Assembly (NCBI RefSeq): GCF_009664085.1
Contig: NZ_CP039268.1
Span: forward strand, 1,845,501 to 1,909,500
Direction: 5' to 3'
From: Thermochromatium tepidum ATCC 43061
GTDB taxonomy: Bacteria > Pseudomonadota > Gammaproteobacteria > Chromatiales > Chromatiaceae
DNA: 64,000 bases
Below, piece by piece: positions 9,242 through 18,750 of this stretch. Position 1 is the stretch's first letter, and each line of letters begins with the position of its first letter. The translations under genes were made by a program, and so were the position numbers. The notes beneath the pieces were generated by a model. It saw only the letters and a list, made by a program, of their open reading frames with translations, searched no databases and was not told where the DNA came from.

Positions 9242-11398
9242 TCAGCGACGCACCGCATTGAGCAGGGTATCGAACATGGTATTAGAGGTCGCGATTATCT
9301 GGGCGGCGGCCTGGTAGGCCTGCTGGAAGCGCAGCATGTTCGCCGCCTCTTCATCGAGATTGACCCCCGAGAGCGCCTCGCGTTGCTGTTGTGCCGACTC
9401 CAGCAGGGCGGCGCTCGCATCACGACTGATCTGGGCGCGGCGCGTCTGGGTGCCGACATCGGCAAGCAGGGTGTCGTAGCCGCCCTGGAGGGTGGTGCGC
9501 CCCTGGATGAGGCGCTCGCCCTGGATGCCGGCCATCACCAGCATGTTGCGGTTGTCACCCGGTCGGTCCTTGCTCAGTTCGACCGTGAACAGATCGCCCG
9601 TCGCCGGTGTGCCGCGGATGTCCATCTCCCATCCTGGACCTGTGATGGTGGTCACGGGCGGCGTGGTCATCGCGACCGGAAAGTCATCGACCTGGATATC
9701 GACCACCGTGCCCGTGCCATTGCTGGGCTTGCCCTGGATCTTCAACTCCCAGCCGTTGGCGCGGATGGTGGTGGTCCCGGTCGGGTCGAGCGCGAAACGC
9801 TCCTCGCCCACCACGAACTGGTTCTTGACCGCGTCGAAGGTCACAGACACGGGCGTGGACAGATCGGCGTTCTTGGTGTCGAGCACGCGGAATGATTCGA
9901 CCTTGGCGGAACCGGCCTCCGTGCCATAGCGCGGCGTCAGCAGAACAAAGCCGTCTCCCGTCGCATTGCCGACCACGGCGGCGGGCAGATAGGTCTCAGG
10001 CGTGGCCGGATCCGTCTCGCTCATGCGCAGGGCGACGGGTCTGGCATCGCCCGTGTTGCGCGACTCGGCCAGGGCACCCGAGCTCGCGGCGAGCTTGGCC
10101 GGATCTATCATGGCCATCTTCAGGTGGGTGGCCGCGAAACGCGTCGGCTGGATCAGCCAGGCATCGCCTGTGACCGCCGCGTCGATATCCTTGGTATCGA
10201 TGCGCAGACCATCGGCAATCAGGACGCTCGGGTCGTTGGCATCCAGCTCGTAGGGCACGGTCGTGTTCTCGGGCAAGCGTATCAGCTGGAATCCGTTCTC
10301 TGTCTGTCGCAGACGATAGTCGCTGGGGGTCAGCTGGCTGACATCCCCGATCGTCACGCCCGGCATGGCATCGACGCTATTGCCGATGACCGATCTGACC
10401 ACGACCTTCGGTAGCTCGAAGATATCGGTGCCCAGTTCGCCGTTCAGATCCAGACCGAGCCGGTTCTGTTCGTTGAAGCGGGTTGCCAGGTTCAGCGCGG
10501 TCAGCCCCAGCTCGTTCTGCGCCTTGTCGAGCAGCTTGGTGCGCGTCTCCAGCAGACCGCCAACCTCGCCGCCCGTCAAGAAACGGCTGATATTGATCGG
10601 CTGAGTGTTGCTGCTCGTGGTCGTCCTCAGACCGACATCCCAGTTGACGGGATCGCCGGACAGATTCGAGAAGGTCAGCGCGCTGGCATTGGCACCAAGC
10701 ACCAATGCCTGTCCATTGCCGATAAAGACACTCACGGAACCATCGTCTTGCGCGCTGACCGAGAGATCGACCTTTTCGGCCAGCTTGCCCAGGATGGTGT
10801 CGCGCCGGTCGAGCAGGTCATTGGGCGGAGATCCGGCCGTGGATCGCGCTGCGATCTGTTTATTGAGATCGGCGATGGATTTGGCGTATTGGTTGATCTC
10901 TTCGATGGCGGTTCCGATCTGTCCATTGAGCAGACGTCGCTGTTCGGCCAGACGCTCGTTGATCGACTCGAAGCGTCCTTCCAAGGTTGCGGCCTCATTG
11001 AGCATGACCATGCGCGCCGGAAGCCCGGTCGGGTCACTGGCCACGTCCTGCACAGAGGCGAAGAAGTTCTCAAGCGTCGGCGCGAGCCCAGTGTTCTGAT
11101 CGGCCAAAAGGTTGTCGATGCGTTCGGCAAAGTCGGCACGTGTGGTGGCATTGGCGTTGCTGCTCAGGCTGGTGCGCAGCTGGGCCTCGAGCCAATCGTC
11201 CTGGAGCCGTCGAATACCTGTGATCTGGACGCCCTGCCCCACATAGCCAGGCCCCAACCGCTGCGGGTTGTTGGTCGCGAATTCGACCCGCTGGCGGCTG
11301 TAACCCTCGGTGGCGGCATTGGCGATGTTGTGGCTGGTCGTCGCCAGGGCGCGCTGGAACGCCAACAGACCGGTGAGACCGGTTCCCAAGACGCTCAT
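9242..11398 (-). CDS. flgK: Flagellar hook-associated protein 1 (FlgK)
   Basis: First hook-filament junction protein. At 718 residues it is longer than the enteric protein (about 550), with the extra length in the central variable domains. The N-terminus (LLAFQRALATTSHNIANAATEGYSRQ, shortened here to its start LLAFQRALATTSHNIANAA) and the C-terminus (NLDEEAANMLRFQQAYQAAA) are the conserved axial segments forming the D0 coiled coil. No cysteines. It follows flgJ by 79 bases; I find no convincing sigma-28 site in that gap. Confidence 0.95.
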   Translation of the reverse strand: MSVLGTGLTGLLAFQRALATTSHNIANAATEGYSRQRVEFATNNPQRLGPGYVGQGVQITGIRRLQDDWLEAQLRTSLSSNANATTRADFAERIDNLLADQNTGLAPTLENFFASVQDVASDPTGLPARMVMLNEAATLEGRFESINERLAEQRRLLNGQIGTAIEEINQYAKSIADLNKQIAARSTAGSPPNDLLDRRDTILGKLAEKVDLSVSAQDDGSVSVFIGNGQALVLGANASALTFSNLSGDPVNWDVGLRTTTSSNTQPINISRFLTGGEVGGLLETRTKLLDKAQNELGLTALNLATRFNEQNRLGLDLNGELGTDIFELPKVVVRSVIGNSVDAMPGVTIGDVSQLTPSDYRLRQTENGFQLIRLPENTTVPYELDANDPSVLIADGLRIDTKDIDAAVTGDAWLIQPTRFAATHLKMAMIDPAKLAASSGALAESRNTGDARPVALRMSETDPATPETYLPAAVVGNATGDGFVLLTPRYGTEAGSAKVESFRVLDTKNADLSTPVSVTFDAVKNQFVVGEERFALDPTGTTTIRANGWELKIQGKPSNGTGTVVDIQVDDFPVAMTTPPVTTITGPGWEMDIRGTPATGDLFTVELSKDRPGDNRNMLVMAGIQGERLIQGRTTLQGGYDTLLADVGTQTRRAQISRDASAALLESAQQQREALSGVNLDEEAANMLRFQQAYQAAAQIIATSNTMFDTLLNAVRR

Positions 11399-11477
11399 GG
11401 CTTCACCCCATTCGTCGTTGATTCATGATGACCCCGCCGTGGTTTTGATTCGGCCATGACTGGTTGGAATACCAGAC

Positions 11478-12593
11478 TCAACCCTTGGTAGGGGTATCGG
11501 CCTGGGCGGCGGAAACTTGAGTCGCATTCTGGGTTTGCGCCTCGATGGCTGCAATGATCGCAAGCACGCGGTCGCGAATACCCAGGATCTTGCTGGCATA
11601 GCGCGGATCCGTGGCATAACCGGCCCTTTGCAGTCCGCGGATGAACTCTTCGCCGGTGCGACTCTTGAGCGCCTCGCCGTAGCGCGGATTCCGCTTGAGG
11701 AAGGCAACATAGTCAACGAAAGAGTCGGCCGGGGTCTCGTAGGCGCGAAACCTGGCTTGCTCGCGCTGCGCCACACCGTTGCGATATTCGAGCGTGCCCA
11801 CGCTGACGCTCTCTCCCTGCCAGCTGCGATCGGCCTTGATGCCGAAGAGGTTAAAGCTGCTCTCTCCATTGGCACGGCGCGGGATGTTCCGGCCCCAGCC
11901 GGTCTCCAGCGCACTCTGGGCCAAGAGGACACTGGTGTCCATGCCCAGGATCTCAGCGGCCTGTTCGGCATAGGGCTTGAGATAGGCAACGAACTCATCG
12001 GCGTTGCGCGGCGGCCAACGCCCCCCGCTGTTGACGGGCGGGGCCGAACGGCCGGCGCCGGCTTCCGTGGTCGTCAGGTCAGTGGTCATTGTGGTGCCGG
12101 CTGGTGTTTCGGATGGACTTGCCGCCGTCTCCACCGACTTGGTCTCGGTCTCTTCGATCGCTGCCTCGACCTGGCGTCGCTTGAAGCTCTTGAGCAGGGG
12201 GTTACGCTCCGGGACCATCAGCCTGGCCGGATCGCGCTCGGCACGCCCTTCCTCGCTCAATTCGGGCGCCAGCTGACGCAACAGCGCCTTGCGAAGACCC
12301 AAGCCCTCACCCTCGCTCAGGGCGGTGGCGATCTGCTGATCGTAGAGATCCTGATAGATCTGGGTCTGGCTCGAGTCGAAGAGCCCCCCACCGAGGGTGG
12401 TCGAGCGCATCTGCTTGAGCATCTGCCCGATCAGCAGCGACTCGAAGGCGCGCGCGGCGGCCTCCAACCCCTCGGCGCCGCCGTCACGCACCAGACGCGA
12501 GAGTCCCTGATAGGTGTTCGGGTCCGCGACCAAGCCGCCCATCGGCAACTGACTCGTGGCCAAACCCAGTGATGAGGCGACTGTCGGGAGCAT
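11478..12593 (-). CDS. flgJ: Flagellar rod assembly protein / peptidoglycan hydrolase FlgJ
   Basis: Bifunctional 371-residue protein. The N-terminal rod-cap half (AARAFESLLIGQMLKQMRST) scaffolds rod polymerisation. The C-terminal glucosaminidase half opens a hole in the peptidoglycan; SALETGWGRN contains the likely catalytic Glu, and FNLFGIKAD and YETPADSFVDYVAFLK are family landmarks. A low-complexity Thr/Glu/Ala-rich linker joins the two. It starts 7 bases after flgI. Confidence 0.94.
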   Translation of the reverse strand: MLPTVASSLGLATSQLPMGGLVADPNTYQGLSRLVRDGGAEGLEAAARAFESLLIGQMLKQMRSTTLGGGLFDSSQTQIYQDLYDQQIATALSEGEGLGLRKALLRQLAPELSEEGRAERDPARLMVPERNPLLKSFKRRQVEAAIEETETKSVETAASPSETPAGTTMTTDLTTTEAGAGRSAPPVNSGGRWPPRNADEFVAYLKPYAEQAAEILGMDTSVLLAQSALETGWGRNIPRRANGESSFNLFGIKADRSWQGESVSVGTLEYRNGVAQREQARFRAYETPADSFVDYVAFLKRNPRYGEALKSRTGEEFIRGLQRAGYATDPRYASKILGIRDRVLAIIAAIEAQTQNATQVSAAQADTPTKG

Positions 12594-12600
12594 ATCCGTC

Positions 12601-13770
12601 TCAGATCACGACCAGCTCGGCACGTAGTGCGCCGGCCTCGCGTAGGGCCTCCAGGATGGCAACCAGATCGCCGGGCGCCGCCCCGACCTCGTTGATCGCA
12701 TCGACGATGTCGCCGAGCGCGGTGCCTGGGTCAAAGAGGAACATGCGGTTTTGGTCCTGTTTGACCTCGACAGTGCTCTGCGGCACGACCGCCGTCTGTC
12801 CCTGTGCCAGGGCGTTCGGTTGCGAGACGGCTGGGTTCTCGCCGATCGCGACCGTGAGGTTGCCGTGCGTGACGGCCGCTGGACGCACGGTCACCCCGGC
12901 CCCCATGACCACGGTCCCGGTCCGGGCGTTGATCACGACCCGTGCCGGCGGCTCGGCGGCCTCGAGTGTGAGGTTCTCGAGCATGGAGACGAAGGTCACG
13001 CGTTGATTGGGATTGCTGGGCGCGCGCACCTGGACCGAGGAACCATCAAGCGCCTGGGCGAGTTCCTCGCCAAAGCTGGCGTTGATGACATCGGCCATGC
13101 GGTAGGCAGTGGTGAAGTCCGGCTGGTGCAGGCTGAGCGTGAGATAGCTGCCCTGATTGAAACTGGTCGGCACCTCGCGCTCGACCGTGGCACCATTCGG
13201 GACCCGCCCCACACTCGGCACATTCACCGTGATCCGGCTGCCGTCGGCACCACCGGCCCCAAAGCCACCGACCGTGAGATTGCCCTGGGCGATGGCATAG
13301 ATCTGGCCATCGGCCCCCTTGAGCGGCGTCATCAGCAGGGTTCCGCCGCGCAGACTCTTGGCATTGCCCAGCGAAGAGACGGTGACATCCAAACGCTGAC
13401 CTGGTTTGGCGAAGGGAGGCAGATCGGTGGTCACCATGACGGCTGCCAGGTTCTTGGTCTGGGGATTGACCCCTTCAGGCAGCGTCACCCCCAGTTGGTT
13501 GAGCATGTTCTTGAGACTCTGGGTGCTGAAGGGCGCCTGATCTCCGGTGCCGTCCAGTCCGACGACCAGACCATAGCCGATCAACTGGTTGTTGCGCACG
13601 CCGACGATGCTCGCCAGATCCTTGATGCGTTCCACCCCCCCTGCGTTCCAGTTGCCGAATTGGCTCAGTTCGCGTGGCTGGATCTCGTTTCCGGCCAGGG
13701 GCGCGGTCACGGCGATCAGGCAACCCGCCATCAACAGTATCGAGCGTGTGCGTGTCAGGAGGCTGTTCAT
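12601..13770 (-). CDS. flgI: Flagellar P-ring protein FlgI
   Basis: Forms the periplasmic P ring around the rod, the bushing in the peptidoglycan layer. It has 389 residues with a Sec signal peptide ([20 protein letters not shown]) and the conserved start of the mature protein, [20 protein letters not shown]. The C-terminus ends [20 protein letters not shown], then a short [10 protein letters not shown] tail. It starts 19 bases after flgH and is followed at 7 bases by flgJ. P-ring assembly in the family depends on the FlgA chaperone, encoded across cheV-cheR. Confidence 0.96.
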   Translation of the reverse strand: MNSLLTRTRSILLMAGCLIAVTAPLAGNEIQPRELSQFGNWNAGGVERIKDLASIVGVRNNQLIGYGLVVGLDGTGDQAPFSTQSLKNMLNQLGVTLPEGVNPQTKNLAAVMVTTDLPPFAKPGQRLDVTVSSLGNAKSLRGGTLLMTPLKGADGQIYAIAQGNLTVGGFGAGGADGSRITVNVPSVGRVPNGATVEREVPTSFNQGSYLTLSLHQPDFTTAYRMADVINASFGEELAQALDGSSVQVRAPSNPNQRVTFVSMLENLTLEAAEPPARVVINARTGTVVMGAGVTVRPAAVTHGNLTVAIGENPAVSQPNALAQGQTAVVPQSTVEVKQDQNRMFLFDPGTALGDIVDAINEVGAAPGDLVAILEALREAGALRAELVVI

Positions 13771-13789
13771 CGAAGATCCCCTGTGTTCG

Positions 13790-14488
13790 TCAAATGGGCC
13801 AGATCGGGCTGTTGAAGAAACGTGTCAACCAGCCTGCCGTATTGCTGTCGCGTAGCACACCTGTTCCGCCGTAATAGATCTGGGCGTTGGCGATCTGGGT
13901 CGATTTGACCTTGTTGTCGCGGGTGATGTCGCTGGGACGTACGATGCCGCGCAGGCGGATGTATTCGTTGCCCTGATTGATCCCGAGCCATTTCTCGCCC
14001 TGGATGATCAGATTGCCGTTGGGTAGCACCTCGGCGACCGTGACCGTAATCTCACCCGTGAATTGATTGCTTTGGCTGGAATTGCCCGAGCCGTCGAAGG
14101 CGCGCTTATTCTTGTTCTTAAGCCCGAGCAACTGGGCTTGGGCGTCCGGAAGTAGCGTCTTGCCGGCGATCGTGACATTGCCGAAGTCCATCTCGGCGCT
14201 CGAATCCTTGGCGGTCGAGGTCGCCGACGACTTCTTGGCATCGGTCTTTTCGCTCAGCACCACGGTCACCAGATCGCCAACCCGATGGGCCTTGTGGTCT
14301 TCGAACAGGCTTGAGCCTAAGGTCGGTTGAAAGATCGCCCCGTTGTTCAAGGCCGCTGGACGCGGCTCCAGGGGGGCGATCGGCTGATATTCAGGTGAAT
14401 CACCTGGCTTGGGCGGATTGAGCGTGGCACAACCAGAGAGTGCGAAGGCGGCCAGCAGACTGCCCAGGGTTTTCGGATAAGTCTTCAT
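13790..14488 (-). CDS. flgH: Flagellar L-ring lipoprotein FlgH
   Basis: Outer-membrane L ring of the basal body. The 232-residue precursor has a lipobox LSGC with the acylated Cys at position 20 ([12 protein letters not shown]). Conserved blocks include [31 protein letters not shown] and IYYGGTGVL. It is separated from flgG by a 159-base gap, the largest inside the flg run, which may hold an internal promoter (see 14621-14636). Confidence 0.96.
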   Translation of the reverse strand: MKTYPKTLGSLLAAFALSGCATLNPPKPGDSPEYQPIAPLEPRPAALNNGAIFQPTLGSSLFEDHKAHRVGDLVTVVLSEKTDAKKSSATSTAKDSSAEMDFGNVTIAGKTLLPDAQAQLLGLKNKNKRAFDGSGNSSQSNQFTGEITVTVAEVLPNGNLIIQGEKWLGINQGNEYIRLRGIVRPSDITRDNKVKSTQIANAQIYYGGTGVLRDSNTAGWLTRFFNSPIWPI

Positions 14489-14620
14489 GATATTTCAGCA
14501 ACTCCCGATTGAACCATGGCACCTGATCATGATCGCGCAGAGACTCAACTCGACGGATGTGATCGATGCTGGGACGCGATCGTGATTCGAGGCGTCAAGG
14601 GTCGATTCGTCATCGAAGCA

Positions 14621-14636
14621 AGCAGAAATCGCACCA
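14621..14636 (-). promoter_or_regulatory. Candidate internal sigma-54 promoter before flgH
   Basis: On the minus strand the sequence TGGTGCG-N4-CTGCT matches the sigma-54 -24/-12 pattern, with GG and GC exactly 10 bases apart. It is weaker than the flgB element (TG for CA in the -24 half). It lies in the 159-base gap before flgH, but about 130 bases from the start codon. Speculative. Confidence 0.35.
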
Positions 14637-14647
14637 ATCACCCTGAT

Positions 14648-15439
14648 TTAACGTGCCAGATTGTTATTGACGAACTGGAGCATTCCATCGGCCGCTGCGA
14701 TGGCCTTTGAATTGACCTCATAGGCCCGCTGGGTCTCGATCATGTTGACCAGCTCCTCGGCCATGTTGACATTGCTGGTCTCCAACGAGCACTGCACCAG
14801 GCTCCCGAATCCATTCTCGCCTGGATTGGACTGCTGTGGCGCCCCCGAGGCGGTCGTCTCCTTGTAGAGATTCTCGCCGAGCGGTTGCAAACCGGCTGGA
14901 TTGATGAAATTGGCCAGCTGGATCTGGCCCAATTCGGTTGCCTCGGTCGCGCCCGGGAGCTTGACCGAGACCGTGCCATCCTTACCGATGGTGATACTCT
15001 CGGCGTTCTCTGGGACCGTGAGACCGGGTTGCAAGGCATAACCGCTGGAGGTGACGATCTCACCGTTGGCATTGAGCTGAAAACTACCATCCCGGGTATA
15101 GCCGATCTCACCATTCGGCATCAGGATCTGAAAAAACCCTTGACCCTCGATGGCGAGGTCCAGCGGATTCCCGGTCTCGACGAAGCTCCCCTGGGCGAAC
15201 AGCTTCTGCGTCGCCACGGTGCGCACACCCGTCCCGACCGTCAGTCCCGAGGGGAGCTGGGTCGTCTGGGTCGTCTGGGTGCCCGGCGGGCGGCAGCTGT
15301 GATAGATCAGGTCCTCGAACACGGCGCGCCCCTTCTTGAAGCCCGTGGTATTGACGTTGGCCAGATTGTTGGATACCACGGACATGCGCGTCTGCTGGGC
15401 GTCGAGTCCGGTCTTGGCGATCCAAAGCGCTTGATTCAT
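14648..15439 (-). CDS. flgG: Flagellar distal rod protein FlgG
   Basis: Builds the distal rod. It has the usual length of 263 residues, with the N-terminal axial motif (SVVSNNLANVNTTGFKKGRA) and C-terminal motif (MAEELVNMIETQRAYEVNSK). Two cysteines are unusual: Cys49 in YHSCRPPG, where the family usually has Asn-Leu-Arg-like residues, and Cys217 in LVQCSLETSNV, where Gly or a hydrophobic residue is usual. Both have positional counterparts in FlgE. It sits 27 bases after flgF. Confidence 0.96.
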   Translation of the reverse strand: MNQALWIAKTGLDAQQTRMSVVSNNLANVNTTGFKKGRAVFEDLIYHSCRPPGTQTTQTTQLPSGLTVGTGVRTVATQKLFAQGSFVETGNPLDLAIEGQGFFQILMPNGEIGYTRDGSFQLNANGEIVTSSGYALQPGLTVPENAESITIGKDGTVSVKLPGATEATELGQIQLANFINPAGLQPLGENLYKETTASGAPQQSNPGENGFGSLVQCSLETSNVNMAEELVNMIETQRAYEVNSKAIAAADGMLQFVNNNLAR

Positions 15440-15466
15440 GATCCACTCCCAAAGGGTCCGCCAGGT

Positions 15467-16207
15467 TCAGCTAACCGCCAGTAGGCGATTGTGGGTCTTC
15501 TCATTGCTGTTGGCGGTCTCCATCATTTTGATCTGGGTTTCGAAGGTGCGCGAAAGCTCGATCATGCGCGTCAGACAGGCCACGGTATTGACGTTGCTCG
15601 TCTCCAGCATCCCACTCACGACCCGCACCCCGGCATCCGGCACTGCCGCCTGACCATCCTGCGAGCGGATCAATCCGTCTTCACCCCGTCTCAGGGTTTG
15701 GGTGTCCGGATTGACCAGACGCAACCGATCGACCACCACCAAGGCATTGGCCGCGGCCCCCGCCGGCTGGATGGTGATGGTGCCATCCGCCCCTATGGTC
15801 AGGCGCTCGTAATCCGGGATCGTGATCGGACCACCCTCGCCGAGCACCGCCAGTCCGCGCGCATCGCGCAGCACCCCCGCGGCGTCGCGATGTAGATTAC
15901 CGGCCCGGGTGTAGGCCTCACCGCCGTCCTCGGTCTGGACCACCAAAAAGCCTTGGTCCTGGATGGCGACGTCGAGATCCCGTCCCGTGGCCTGGAGCGT
16001 GCCGGGACAGAAGTCGATGACCTGATTGCCCACCTGCACATAATCGCGCGAGTCGTAGACCGGTCCGCGCACCGGGGCGGTATAGGCATAGGCCAGTGCC
16101 TGACGAAAACCCGTGGTGTTGGCATTGGCCAGGTTGGCATTGTTGATCGATTGGGCATAGGCCGTTTCCTTGGCACCCGACATCGCGAGATAGAGAAAAC
16201 GGTCCAT
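15467..16207 (-). CDS. flgF: Flagellar proximal rod protein FlgF
   Basis: Proximal rod subunit, 246 residues, exported by the flagellar type III system. Landmarks are NNANLANANTTGFRQAL at the N-terminus, GRDLDVAIQDQGFLVVQ in the middle and GMLETSNVNTV near the C-terminus. It has two cysteines in otherwise conserved axial segments, Cys67 (IDFCPGTL, usually Ser or similar) and Cys211 (NTVACLTRMIEL). It starts 26 bases after flgE and precedes flgG. Confidence 0.95.
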   Translation of the reverse strand: MDRFLYLAMSGAKETAYAQSINNANLANANTTGFRQALAYAYTAPVRGPVYDSRDYVQVGNQVIDFCPGTLQATGRDLDVAIQDQGFLVVQTEDGGEAYTRAGNLHRDAAGVLRDARGLAVLGEGGPITIPDYERLTIGADGTITIQPAGAAANALVVVDRLRLVNPDTQTLRRGEDGLIRSQDGQAAVPDAGVRVVSGMLETSNVNTVACLTRMIELSRTFETQIKMMETANSNEKTHNRLLAVS

Positions 16208-16233
16208 GGATCAGCCTCCGGTCGGTGCGTCGT

Positions 16234-17571
16234 TTAACGCAGGTTGAGGATAGTCTGGGTCATCTGATCCGCTGTCGAGATGGTCTTGGCGTTCGCTTCG
16301 TAATTGCGCTGCGCCGTGATCATATTGACCAGTTCTTCGGTGAGATCGACATTCGAGTTTTCGAGTGCGCAAGATTGGATGGAACCGAGTCGCCCCTCAC
16401 CTGCTGCCCCATAGACAGGCTGACCCGAACCATAGCTTTGTGCCCAGTTATTATCGCCAAGCTTGGCCAGACCTTGGGGATTTTTGAAATTCGCCATCGC
16501 CACTTGACCCAAAATATGCGATTGTCCATTCGAGTAACGCGCAAACACGATGCCACTGGTGTCGACATCAAAGCCGCTCAGGGTTCCTGATGAATAACCA
16601 TCTTGCGTTAGATCGATGACCGAGTTTTTCGAAGCGGAAAATTGGGTGGCTTTGTCCAATTTGATCGAGGCTACCAGGGCATCGGCCCCATTATCTTCGA
16701 ATGCCGGCATACTGATCGGGATAACGGCATCCGCAGAAGGAACCTCGGCGCCATTGACAGTGCTCAGGGTTCCATCCGTCTTGAACACGATCTCGATCGG
16801 TCCTCCGGTTCCGGTCGCATCGATCATCATGGGTGGATTCGGAGGGGTTGCATTATTGACATCATACATACCGACGTGAACCTGCCAGGTCAAAGGACCA
16901 GTCTTGACGAAATACATCGTCACATCACGCGGAGAACCCAGCGAATCATAGACCTGATAGGTCGTCGACCAATTATAGGATTCAGGATCTGGAAGCGTAT
17001 TAGGAAGTTCTTCTGGCCAAGCAAATTCTGGTCCACCAATTTCAGTGATGATTTCCTCGTCGGCATTTAGATTAAAATTGATGTCGACAGACCCAGTGGC
17101 CTTGGCAGCTATGTTGTCCAGAGGCAACTGGAGATCCTCGAGCTGACCAGAATTGAACGCAGCGATATTGCTTTTTGGGATCTGAGGCGGATAGACCTGC
17201 AGTCGTTTCCCAGCAGAGCTGACGACATATCCATCACGATCGACTTGAAAGGTACCGTTGCGCGTATAGACCATTTCATCCTGACCTGACTCATTACGCA
17301 ACACAAAAAACCCTTCACCATTGATCGCCAGATCCAGTGTGTTTCCAGTCAGCTGAATACTTCCCTGCGAAAACTGTTGAGTGACGGCTGCCAAACGGAC
17401 ACCCACGGCTGCTTGATTGACACAGGTACCAAAGGATGACGCATAAATATCGGCAAACTCGGCACGTGATTTTTTGAAACCAATGGTCGACGAGTTGGCG
17501 ATATTGTTACCCGTAACCTCAAGATCCTTGGCGGCTGCACGCAGACCGCTCAAGCCGATACTGAAAGACAT
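16234..17571 (-). CDS. flgE: Flagellar hook protein FlgE
   Basis: Main hook subunit, 445 residues. The N-terminus (SGLRAAAKDLEVTGNNIANS) and C-terminus (NVDLTEELVNMITAQRNYEA) are conserved. Cys50 (SFGTCVNQ) and Cys401 (SIQSCALENSNV) mirror the two cysteines of FlgG. The gene is clearly AT-richer than its neighbours: sampled 60-base lines give 43-52% GC, against about 65-70% in flgF. flgD shares this drop, so the two may have been replaced together. Confidence 0.95.
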   Translation of the reverse strand: MSFSIGLSGLRAAAKDLEVTGNNIANSSTIGFKKSRAEFADIYASSFGTCVNQAAVGVRLAAVTQQFSQGSIQLTGNTLDLAINGEGFFVLRNESGQDEMVYTRNGTFQVDRDGYVVSSAGKRLQVYPPQIPKSNIAAFNSGQLEDLQLPLDNIAAKATGSVDINFNLNADEEIITEIGGPEFAWPEELPNTLPDPESYNWSTTYQVYDSLGSPRDVTMYFVKTGPLTWQVHVGMYDVNNATPPNPPMMIDATGTGGPIEIVFKTDGTLSTVNGAEVPSADAVIPISMPAFEDNGADALVASIKLDKATQFSASKNSVIDLTQDGYSSGTLSGFDVDTSGIVFARYSNGQSHILGQVAMANFKNPQGLAKLGDNNWAQSYGSGQPVYGAAGEGRLGSIQSCALENSNVDLTEELVNMITAQRNYEANAKTISTADQMTQTILNLR

Positions 17572-17611
17572 GATGTCATCTCCTGGAAAAGCTCAAACAA
17601 TTATCGCCTCA

Positions 17612-18289
17612 TCAACTGACACGCAGGACATCCGAAAACGAAACTGTCCCGATCCCCTGAACGCTGAGGGTCAATCCTGTATCCGAGCTCTCGGCCGAAA
17701 CACTCCTGACTTGGCCATTGAGATAAGGGGTCAAGGCCTCAGTCACACCGTTGATCTGTGCACTGACCCTGAATTCATACTGGCCGGCTGGGGCTTTAGA
17801 ACCATTGGCTAGCTTGCCATCCCAATTAAACTCTTGAAGACCAGAATTCAATGTGCCCAAATCCAGAGTACGGACCAGCTGACCACTCGCATTGTAGATA
17901 TCGACCCTTGTCTGAGTCGCAGAACTCGATAGCTCTACCGCACCGCTTACGCCCTGTCCCTCAGATAACTCCATCTTGTTAGATGGAACTAGCACACTTT
18001 TACCTACCAATGAGGCCGCTTCTAAAGCCTGGCCCTGCAATAGTGTCTGTGACAGAGACTTGAATGAACTCGTCAGATCCTGAATACCAGTCAGGGTCGA
18101 AAACTGGGCCATCTGTGCAACGAAGTCCTCGTTTTTGACTGGATTGGTCGGGTCTTGGGTCGTTAGCTGGGTAGTCAAAAGCCTGAGAAAATCTTCTTGA
18201 CCAAGTTCATTATCACCTTGAACGCTCGATTTTGGCGAATAGGCAGTCAAGCCGAGTCCGCTCAAATAATCAGTACTCACTTCTGTCAT
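17612..18289 (-). CDS. flgD: Flagellar hook-capping / scaffold protein FlgD
   Basis: Caps the growing hook and is discarded after assembly. It has 225 residues from the ATG at 18289, which has AGGAG eight to nine bases upstream; a longer frame to 18319 adds only a hydrophobic stub. The N-terminal export/capping motif LGQEDFLRLLTTQLTTQDPT and the middle AQMAQFSTLTGIQDL are typical, followed by a FlgD Ig-like domain (SGLQEFNWDGKLANG). GC content is low like flgE (about 52% in a sampled line). No cysteines. Confidence 0.95.
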   Translation of the reverse strand: MTEVSTDYLSGLGLTAYSPKSSVQGDNELGQEDFLRLLTTQLTTQDPTNPVKNEDFVAQMAQFSTLTGIQDLTSSFKSLSQTLLQGQALEAASLVGKSVLVPSNKMELSEGQGVSGAVELSSSATQTRVDIYNASGQLVRTLDLGTLNSGLQEFNWDGKLANGSKAPAGQYEFRVSAQINGVTEALTPYLNGQVRSVSAESSDTGLTLSVQGIGTVSFSDVLRVS

Positions 18290-18326
18290 GATGGCCGCTC
18301 CTAAAAAAATACAGATCAATGCGGAA

Positions 18327-18746
18327 TCAGCTCTGACCCACCTGCAGGGTCCGCTGTAACAGGGCGCGCGTGGTCGTCAGTACCTCGACATTGGCCTCGT
18401 AGCTGCGCGAGGCCGACATCATGTTGGCCATCTCCTCGACGACATTGATCGCCGGTCGAAACACATAGCCATCTTTATTGGCATGTGGATGATTGGGTTC
18501 ATAAGTTGGAATCGGTTCACACTCGCTATCGACGATTCCTGCGACCCGCACCGGCATGGCAACACCATTCGGATCCTCCTGATCGATCACAGTCTGAAAG
18601 AGCACCTGCTTGCCACGATAGGTCGCCTCCGGGCTCGAGGCCGTTGTCGAGGCATTTGCCATGTTAGAGGCCACGGTATTGAGCCGTACCGACTGGGCCG
18701 TCAGCGCAGAGGCCGAGGTATTGAAGATACGAAACAGATCGCTCAT
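18327..18746 (-). CDS. flgC: Flagellar proximal rod protein FlgC
   Basis: Proximal rod subunit, 139 residues, close to the family norm. SVRLNTVASNMANASTTASS near the N-terminus and MSASRSYEANVEVLTTTRAL at the C-terminus are the axial segments. It has one cysteine, Cys76, in the loop DSECEPIPTYEPNHPHA where related proteins have none. It starts 4 bases after flgB ends, so translation is probably coupled. Confidence 0.95.
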   Translation of the reverse strand: MSDLFRIFNTSASALTAQSVRLNTVASNMANASTTASSPEATYRGKQVLFQTVIDQEDPNGVAMPVRVAGIVDSECEPIPTYEPNHPHANKDGYVFRPAINVVEEMANMMSASRSYEANVEVLTTTRALLQRTLQVGQS

Positions 18747-18750
18747 GGCA

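Noticed and set aside
11517-12572. 351-residue plus-strand frame across flgJ
   Set aside because: Antisense to flgJ, no start signal, and composition follows flgJ codons.
14516-14710. Small plus-strand frame in the flgG-flgH gap
   Set aside because: 64 residues, no ribosome site, and it runs into flgG antisense; the gap is better read as regulatory.
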